Shown piece by piece: positions 33,336 through 33,364 of a DNA stretch of 33,364 nt. The stretch comes from RGIG1959 sp045637645 (GTDB lineage: Bacteria; Bacillota; Clostridia; Oscillospirales; Acutalibacteraceae): NCBI GenBank assembly GCA_045637645.1, contig JAZTZV010000108.1, forward strand, positions 1 to 33,364. The letters are read 5' to 3'. The notes under the pieces are model-generated. The model was not told the origin of the DNA. It saw only the letters and a list, made by a program, of their open reading frames with translations, and did no database searches. Made by a program: the position numbers and the translations under genes. How positions within the stretch are numbered: position 1 is the stretch's first letter; each line of letters opens with the position of its first letter.

Positions 33336-33364
33336 GAGGGGACCGCCGCCGTAGCGGGTGGATT

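Overview
The window looks like a fragment of an uncultured Gram-positive Clostridia genome (Oscillospirales or Christensenellales-like; this is inference). Reasons: strong AAAGGAGG-type ribosome binding sites, occasional GTG starts, Sec and lipoprotein signals, an RNase Y gene (rny), sugar ABC transporters of the binding-protein plus two-permease type, and short GC-rich inverted-repeat elements in the intergenic gaps, as I recall from gut Oscillospiraceae. All recognised genes lie on the minus strand, so transcription runs from high to low coordinates.

Region 33364-31117: a long structured leader and rny, closed by a clear intrinsic terminator. Region 31116-30148: about 1 kb without a convincing gene. 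It holds at least two kinds of intergenic repeat, a palindrome, a 17-bp-period direct repeat and a candidate promoter pointing at the next gene.

Region 30147-143: one co-directional array of 21 genes, about 30 kb, probably a single operon or a few coupled ones. In transcription order: an AraC-family regulator; two paralogous lipoprotein sugar-binding proteins; a 1004-residue exported binding protein with extra N-terminal domains; a permease pair; an NHL-repeat/TPR-like/Yip1 membrane protein; a DUF5696-like exported protein; a second permease pair; three paralogous exported proteins, two with a conserved amphipathic C-terminal tail and one with a transmembrane anchor; two very small membrane proteins; a cytoplasmic FAD-dependent oxidoreductase; four tandem lipoproteins with a GH26-like (mannanase-type) catalytic domain; and a last lipoprotein of unknown function, followed by a terminator. 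Most gaps are 6-50 nt. Several longer gaps carry strong hairpins without a good U-tract, suggesting differential mRNA processing or stability.

The working model is a surface glycan-capture and import locus. GH26-like lipoproteins would cut or bind a beta-mannan-like or other beta-glycan at the cell surface, the tail- or TM-anchored proteins would hold glycan or an enzyme complex near the membrane, and three binding proteins would feed two permease pairs. No ABC ATPase is present, so a shared MsmK-type ATPase encoded elsewhere is expected. No cytoplasmic glycosidase is present either; the only soluble enzyme is the FAD oxidoreductase. The substrate and the roles of the Yip1/NHL, DUF5696 and three-paralogue proteins are not known from the sequence.
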